Shown here: positions 32,809-36,764 of the stretch, one piece after another
Layout of the letters: every line of letters begins with the position of its first letter
Position numbering within the stretch: the stretch's first letter is position 1
Assembly (NCBI RefSeq): GCF_010645065.1
Contig: NZ_JAADZW010000029.1
Coordinates: 1-36,764, forward strand
Source: Flavobacterium fluviatile
GTDB lineage: Bacteria > Bacteroidota > Bacteroidia > Flavobacteriales > Flavobacteriaceae
Direction: 5' to 3'
DNA: 36,764 nt
Notes under the pieces: generated by a model
The model's database searches: none
What the model was told of the DNA's origin: nothing
What the model saw: only the letters and a program-made list of their open reading frames with translations
Program-made: the position numbers and the translations under genes

Positions 32809-32848
32809 TCCCGAGTGGCACACTCCCAGTTTCGAGTACTGGGCGGGA
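32809..32848 (+). other. GC-rich tRNA-arm-like structured island
   Basis: Forty bases fold into a closed three-way shape: outer stem TCCCG/CGGGA (32809-32813 with 32844-32848), hairpin AGTG-GCA-CACT (32814-32824), and hairpin CCCAGT/ACTGGG (32825-32830 with 32838-32843) around the seven-base loop TTCGAGT. The second arm has the form of a tRNA T-arm (five or more pairs and a TTCRANN loop). There is no anticodon arm, so it is not a tRNA gene. Confidence 0.55.
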
Positions 32849-32859
32849 ACAAATAAAAG

Positions 32860-32903
32860 ACCATTTAAACACCGTTTAAATTATGTACCAATACCATTCA
32901 AAC
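32860..32903 (+). promoter_or_regulatory. Candidate operator/enhancer before the transposase gene
   Basis: TTTAAAC-ACC-GTTTAAA (32864-32880) is a perfect 7-bp inverted repeat ending two bases before the ATG. It is contained in ACCATTTAAACAC and ACACCGTTTAAA, both also present near the prophage left end. AATACCATTCAAAC (32890-32903) inside the gene matches 31011-31024 at 13 of 14 bases. Confidence 0.55.
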
Positions 32904-34883
32904 CTACTATCTATACCGGCTCGATTGCTTTATGATGATTTAGAATTAATGAGTTATGATAATTACAATAAAGCTTGTACAAGAGGTAAAATCAAACGCA
33001 CAAAAGAAGGCAAAGGAAAAGGAAACGAAGCTTTTGTTGCTTTTGAAAGTCTTGACCCTAAAATTCAAAAAGTAATTGTCGAGGCATTGGGACCAGCGAC
33101 ACAAGCAAGTCACATCATATTTACTGATTACATCAATTATGATGATGCTGCCAACAGATTTTTTAAAGAATACACTTTAGATAATGGTGATCCTTTGCCG
33201 GAAAAAAATATTAAGGAATATATCGCCAATGCTCAGGTTTTAAATGCAATCGGTGCGATTTTAAACTCAACAATGAGCCGACGTAAGGCTTTAGGTTCTA
33301 AAGTGAAACCCTGGGAAAAGATAATGCCAATTTTAAAAGAGTTACCACGTCACACTTATCCGCATTCATTACCTGGCAATGAAAAAAGGTTACGAGATAA
33401 GTACAATTTGTATATGAAAAACGGCTATTCGTCATTGATTCATAGCGGATTTGGACACAAAAACTCTGAAAAATTGAATGATGAAGCTAAATCATGGGTT
33501 CTGGCTCGTTGGTCTGATAGAGTTAAGAAATGTACTGGTTATACTCAATTGTTGAGAGAATACAACCAAATGGCGGGTGAAAATGACTGGAAAGAACTAA
33601 AAACAGAACAATCGCTTATTAATTTCCTTACTGATCCTAAAATTGAACCGCTTTGGTATGGATACCGTTACAGTGAGTTGAAATCGAAAGAGAAATACAA
33701 CTATCAACACACGACTAAATTACCAAGTCTTCGTGATGCTCTTTGGTACTCAGACGGTACCAAACTGAATTACTACTATCAGGACGAAAACGGAAAGGTT
33801 AAAACAACGCAAGTATATGAGGTTTTTGATACATACAGCGAAGTATTTATTGGGTATCATATTTCAGACTCTGAAAACTTCGAAGCACAGTACCACGCCT
33901 TTAAAATGGCGTTGCAAATTTCAGGACATAAGCCGTATGAAATCAAATTTGACAACCAGGGCGGAACTAAAAAGCTTGAAGCGCAAAGTTTCTTAGGAAA
34001 ATTAGCCAGAATTACAACGCGTACAGCCCCATATAATGGTAAATCAAAAACAATTGAAAATGCGTTTGCAAGATTCCAACAGGAGTATTTAAAACAGGAT
34101 TGGTTTTTTACTGGGCAAAATATACAAGCTAAAAAAGCCGAAAGCAAGGCAAATATGGAATTTATCCTGGCTAACAAAAAGAGTCTTCCAACTTTAGAAC
34201 AAATCAAGGAAACTTATAAAAATAGACGTCAGGAATGGAACCAGGGCAAACACCCAAAAACAGGAAAACCACGCCTTGAAATGTATTTAAACAGTGTTAA
34301 TCCGGCCACGCCAGAAGTAAGTATCTGGGATATGATGGACATGTTCTGGATTGCACGAGAAAAACCGATTACCTGTACCGCGTACGGTATTGGATTTAAG
34401 GACAAAAATACTGAATACAATTACATGGTTTACAATGAGGATAGAATGCCGGACTTGGTTTGGCTTCGTCAGAATATCGATAAAAAATTCATTGTGAAGT
34501 ATGATCCTGACGATATGACTTTGATACAGCTTTACGAAAATACACCGCTAGGGTTAAGACGGGTTTGTTCAGCAGAAACCAAAGTTGAGATTCACAGATC
34601 ACAGCAGGAAAAAGAAGCTTGGGAAGATCAGTTTTTCAAAACCATTGACAACGAAAATAAACGCCTGCGTGTTGAAGCTCGTGACAAAATGGATTCCATT
34701 TTAGAACAACACCAAATGAGGCCAGAAGATTACGGATTAACAAGTCCTAAACTGATGGGAATTGAAACCAAGAAAAAGAAAAAAGGAAAACCCGAAACGG
34801 TTGACGATATCGGGCAATTTCAAAAGAAGGTTTCCAATCTGGTTACAACAATAGATGACGACGATTTTTCAGACTTAATGTAA
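32883..34883 (+). CDS. Mu-type DDE transposase (MuA-like)
   Basis: A 666-residue transposase that would integrate the phage and replicate it by transposition. The N-terminal region contains an HTH-type Mu domain (IPARLLYDDLELMSYDNYNK, then a basic KIKRTKEGKGKG stretch). The RNase H-like core carries Asp291 in LWYSDGTKLNYYY, Asp357 in IKFDNQGG and Glu392 in SKTIENAFARFQ; the last two are 35 residues apart, the usual spacing of the retroviral-integrase type. A beta-barrel-like domain follows (about 480-590). A charged C-terminus (KKKKKGKPE near 628) would contact the ATPase partner encoded 19 bases downstream. Confidence 0.95.
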   Translation: MYQYHSNLLSIPARLLYDDLELMSYDNYNKACTRGKIKRTKEGKGKGNEAFVAFESLDPKIQKVIVEALGPATQASHIIFTDYINYDDAANRFFKEYTLDNGDPLPEKNIKEYIANAQVLNAIGAILNSTMSRRKALGSKVKPWEKIMPILKELPRHTYPHSLPGNEKRLRDKYNLYMKNGYSSLIHSGFGHKNSEKLNDEAKSWVLARWSDRVKKCTGYTQLLREYNQMAGENDWKELKTEQSLINFLTDPKIEPLWYGYRYSELKSKEKYNYQHTTKLPSLRDALWYSDGTKLNYYYQDENGKVKTTQVYEVFDTYSEVFIGYHISDSENFEAQYHAFKMALQISGHKPYEIKFDNQGGTKKLEAQSFLGKLARITTRTAPYNGKSKTIENAFARFQQEYLKQDWFFTGQNIQAKKAESKANMEFILANKKSLPTLEQIKETYKNRRQEWNQGKHPKTGKPRLEMYLNSVNPATPEVSIWDMMDMFWIAREKPITCTAYGIGFKDKNTEYNYMVYNEDRMPDLVWLRQNIDKKFIVKYDPDDMTLIQLYENTPLGLRRVCSAETKVEIHRSQQEKEAWEDQFFKTIDNENKRLRVEARDKMDSILEQHQMRPEDYGLTSPKLMGIETKKKKKGKPETVDDIGQFQKKVSNLVTTIDDDDFSDLM

Positions 34884-34902
34884 AACTAAAAATAACAAAA
34901 CA

Positions 34903-35772
34903 ATGAACGCTATTCAAAAACAACAAATAACCGAATCTTTACGCCTTTTCTGTCAGCAAAAAGGGTCACAAAACAAAGCTGCAAATTCTCTTAATGGTGT
35001 AAGTGCTGCTACTATATCACAAATATTGTCAGGTAACACAGAATTAATTTCAGGCGATATGTGGCGAAATATCGAAAGTCAAATCAAACAGGCTTTACCT
35101 AGCGAATGGGTTTTGGTAGAGACAAGAGATTTCAAGTTACTAAACCGCTTTTTTGCCGATGCTCAATTACACAGTAATGTATTTGCAATTGTAGGCGATG
35201 CCGGAAGCGGAAAAACTAAAGCCATTGAGCAATACACTTTGAGTAATGAGAATGTTTACCGCCTGAGCTGTTCGGAGTTTTGGAACAAAAAATATTTTCT
35301 ACAGGAACTATTACAAACTATGGGACGTGATTGTTCAGGGCTTACCGTTTCGGAAATGATGCAGGAAGCTGTTAACCAAATCCTGAAAAAAAACAAGCCT
35401 CTTATCATTTTAGATGAAGCTGATAAATTGACCGATCAGGTTTTATACTTCTTTATCACGCTTTACAATAAACTAGAAGACTTTTGCGGAATTATTCTTT
35501 GTGCAACCGACCATTTAGACAAACGCATAAAAAGAGGTCTTAAAATCAATAAAAAAGGGTACAAAGAAATATATAGCCGTATTGGTCGCAAATGTATAGA
35601 ACTAAAAGGAGTCAGCTTTACCGATGTAACTCAAATATGCATGGCTAATGGTATCGAAGATAAAGGACAAATAAAAAAGATTTGGGATGACTGCGAATGT
35701 GATTTGAGAAGAGTAAAAAGAAAAATTCACGCCGAAAAACAAAAGCCGAATGACGCAAGCCAAGAAGATTAA
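34903..35772 (+). CDS. MuB-like AAA+ ATPase
   Basis: A 289-residue target-selection ATPase. The N-terminal HTH (about 10-60: CQQKGSQNKAANSLNGVSAA, TISQILSGNTE) corresponds to the DNA-binding part of MuB. The AAA+ core has Walker A GDAGSGKT (98-105), Walker B LIILDEAD (167-174), a sensor-like CATDH (200-204) and arginine-rich segments near the C-terminus. In Mu the protein coats target DNA, stimulates the transposase and gives target immunity. It lies directly after the transposase gene and overlaps the next gene by 23 bases. Confidence 0.93.
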   Translation: MNAIQKQQITESLRLFCQQKGSQNKAANSLNGVSAATISQILSGNTELISGDMWRNIESQIKQALPSEWVLVETRDFKLLNRFFADAQLHSNVFAIVGDAGSGKTKAIEQYTLSNENVYRLSCSEFWNKKYFLQELLQTMGRDCSGLTVSEMMQEAVNQILKKNKPLIILDEADKLTDQVLYFFITLYNKLEDFCGIILCATDHLDKRIKRGLKINKKGYKEIYSRIGRKCIELKGVSFTDVTQICMANGIEDKGQIKKIWDDCECDLRRVKRKIHAEKQKPNDASQED

Positions 35773-36412
35773 TCGAGCGGTTTCGGTTTCTGAGATAAAA
35801 AACAAGAAGTTCAAAAAACTGGAGCTTTCTCCAAAGTTTAAAAAATTCATAGGAACGCCGGAAGCTAATGGAGTTTGGTTTGTCTGGGGAAATTCAGGAC
35901 ATGGAAAGTCCAGGTTTTTAATGTGGCTTTCCAAGGAGCTTACCAAGCATGGTAAAGTAGCTTACAACACGTTAGAGGAGGGTGCCCGGTTATCAATGCA
36001 ACGAAATATTATTGATGCCGGAATGGATGAAGAAAGTGTTCGTAAAAACTTCATACTTCTGAACCGAGAACCTATTGAAGAATTGAAAATCAGATTAAGA
36101 AAAAAGAAACATCCGCATTTTGTCTTTATAGACAGTTTTCAGTACACAGGATTGACAAAGAGGCAATACATTGAACTGAAGGAAGAATTTACAGACGTGC
36201 TATTCATTTTCAATAGCCATGCTGAAGGAAAAGAACCATTAGGCAACATTGCAAAGTTTGTTCGCTATGATGCCGATGTTAAAATAAGAGTTGAAGGATT
36301 TAAGGCTTTACCTATGAGCCGACACGGAGGCGGTGAGCCTTACATAATTTGGGAAGAAGGCGCTGCCGAATATTGGATGGACATTACTAACAAAAAACAA
36401 CTGACACCATGA
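35750..36412 (+). CDS. RecA-like P-loop ATPase of the phage early region
   Basis: A 220-residue ATPase of unknown role. It has Walker A GNSGHGKS (47-54) after FVW, then a helix LMWLSKELTKHGKVAYNTLEEG (an acidic pair after the second strand, as in RecA/RadA/KaiC folds), and Walker B FVFIDS (124-129). The C-terminal ADVKIRVEGFKA (about 185-196) and the strand pair around it also resemble RadA/DnaB-like cores. It is not a copy of the MuB-like protein: it lacks the HTH and the AAA+ sensor block. It starts inside the preceding gene (23-base overlap) and its stop overlaps the next start (ATGA), so the three are translated together. Confidence 0.75.
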   Translation: MTQAKKINRAVSVSEIKNKKFKKLELSPKFKKFIGTPEANGVWFVWGNSGHGKSRFLMWLSKELTKHGKVAYNTLEEGARLSMQRNIIDAGMDEESVRKNFILLNREPIEELKIRLRKKKHPHFVFIDSFQYTGLTKRQYIELKEEFTDVLFIFNSHAEGKEPLGNIAKFVRYDADVKIRVEGFKALPMSRHGGGEPYIIWEEGAAEYWMDITNKKQLTP

Positions 36413-36762
36413 AAACAACAATTCAAAAACTGAACATTACCCCAGAGCAACACGAATCATTAATCTGGAACTTTTACCAAAATTGGTGTGAGAGTGTAAG
36501 CATTACTATGATTGAGTTTCAACAAATATTAGCCAATGCAGCAATAAACAGATGGTTTATCCTGGAGTTGCAAAAATGCGAAGTTGAATTTCATAAACGT
36601 ACAGATCGCTACACTGAAAATGTTACTGCGAAGGATATGGTAAAATGCTACAGAGATTGCGCATTGCATCTATTCAACATTCGTCCTATGGCTTTGTTAA
36701 ACCAAATCAAAAAGCCAAAAAACACCGGAATCAGAGTATTTAACGCCATAAACCAAAACTAA
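36409..36762 (+). CDS. Unknown phage early protein
   Basis: A 117-residue protein without a recognised family. It is mostly helical, with aromatic residues in the first third (LIWNFYQNWCESV) and a basic C-terminus (NQIKKPKNTGIRV). It begins at an ATG overlapping the preceding stop (ATGA) and ends two bases before the window edge. The coupling to the ATPase gene suggests a related task in phage replication or regulation. Confidence 0.65.
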   Translation: MKTTIQKLNITPEQHESLIWNFYQNWCESVSITMIEFQQILANAAINRWFILELQKCEVEFHKRTDRYTENVTAKDMVKCYRDCALHLFNIRPMALLNQIKKPKNTGIRVFNAINQN

Positions 36763-36764
36763 CA

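Larger units (their letters stand above)
30869..36764. mobile_element. Mu-like transposable prophage, left end and early region (continues beyond the window)
   Basis: The gene order is that of a Mu-type phage: a divergent cleavable repressor, a small early DNA-binding protein, a DDE transposase (A-like), an AAA+ ATPase (B-like) and further overlapping early genes. The left boundary is inferred between about 30866 and 30888: yeiH is cut at 30868, while the first Mu-like TG terminus (TGTACAATAG) is at 30888. The right end and target duplication are not in the window, so the exact end cannot be fixed. Confidence 0.88.

Noticed and set aside
32809..32848. A tRNA gene
   Set aside because: Only a T-arm-like hairpin and one other arm are present; no anticodon arm, no D-arm and the acceptor stem is five pairs.
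1..36764. CRISPR array or restriction/defence system
   Set aside because: No regularly spaced repeat-spacer array and no Cas, restriction or known defence proteins are present in the window.

Overview
The window is a chromosomal segment of a member of the Flavobacteriaceae, most likely Flavobacterium or a close relative. Evidence for this: low-GC coding sequence; Bacteroidota-type -7 boxes (TAnnTTTG) and no Shine-Dalgarno pattern; a fused lpxC/fabZ gene; SusC/SusD proteins with an ECF sigma/FecR pair; and an RNA that matches the Flavo-1 family.

Layout. (1) 1-7.3 kb holds housekeeping genes: tpiA and a TlpA-like thioredoxin (minus strand), a secreted-type adenosine deaminase with rlmH, an MFS transporter, a pentapeptide-repeat protein, and guaC with a GNAT acetyltransferase (minus strand). 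(2) 7.4-15.7 kb is the envelope/translation cluster: an HD phosphohydrolase, lpxD, lpxC-fabZ, lpxA, efp, a second LpxD-like acyltransferase, an NTF2-like protein, sucD and a GIY-YIG-like protein. (3) 16.0-25.6 kb is a TonB-dependent uptake locus: ECF sigma, FecR anti-sigma, a SusC with an STN signalling domain, SusD, an HExxH metallohydrolase lipoprotein and a DUF4302 lipoprotein. Opposite the susC leader lies a compact antisense transcription unit with a consensus promoter, two hairpins and a U-run terminator. (4) 25.6-30.9 kb holds a small membrane protein, a Flavo-1 RNA directly upstream of a fabG-type reductase, a VWA-fold membrane protein, a LysR regulator and a YeiH-family transporter that stops about 95 residues early.

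(5) From about 30.87 kb to the window end is the left end and early region of a Mu-like transposable prophage that appears to have inserted into yeiH. It has helically spaced GGTC/A-tract repeats near the end, a terminator facing incoming host transcription, tandem 12-mers, a cleavable S24-type repressor on the minus strand, and a divergent early promoter driving a small HTH protein. Then come a translationally coupled 51-residue ORF, an oppositely oriented 101-residue ORF, a tRNA-arm-like structured island, a DDE transposase (MuA-like), a MuB-like AAA+ ATPase, a second P-loop ATPase and an unknown early protein. Two sequence words near the left end recur fused as an inverted repeat directly before the transposase start; this pair is the best candidate for an operator or transposition enhancer. 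The right end of the prophage is outside the window.

The strongest leads for new biology are the antisense sRNA of the SusC locus and the unusual left end and early control region of the Mu-like prophage. Assignments rest on reading motifs; no database search was run.
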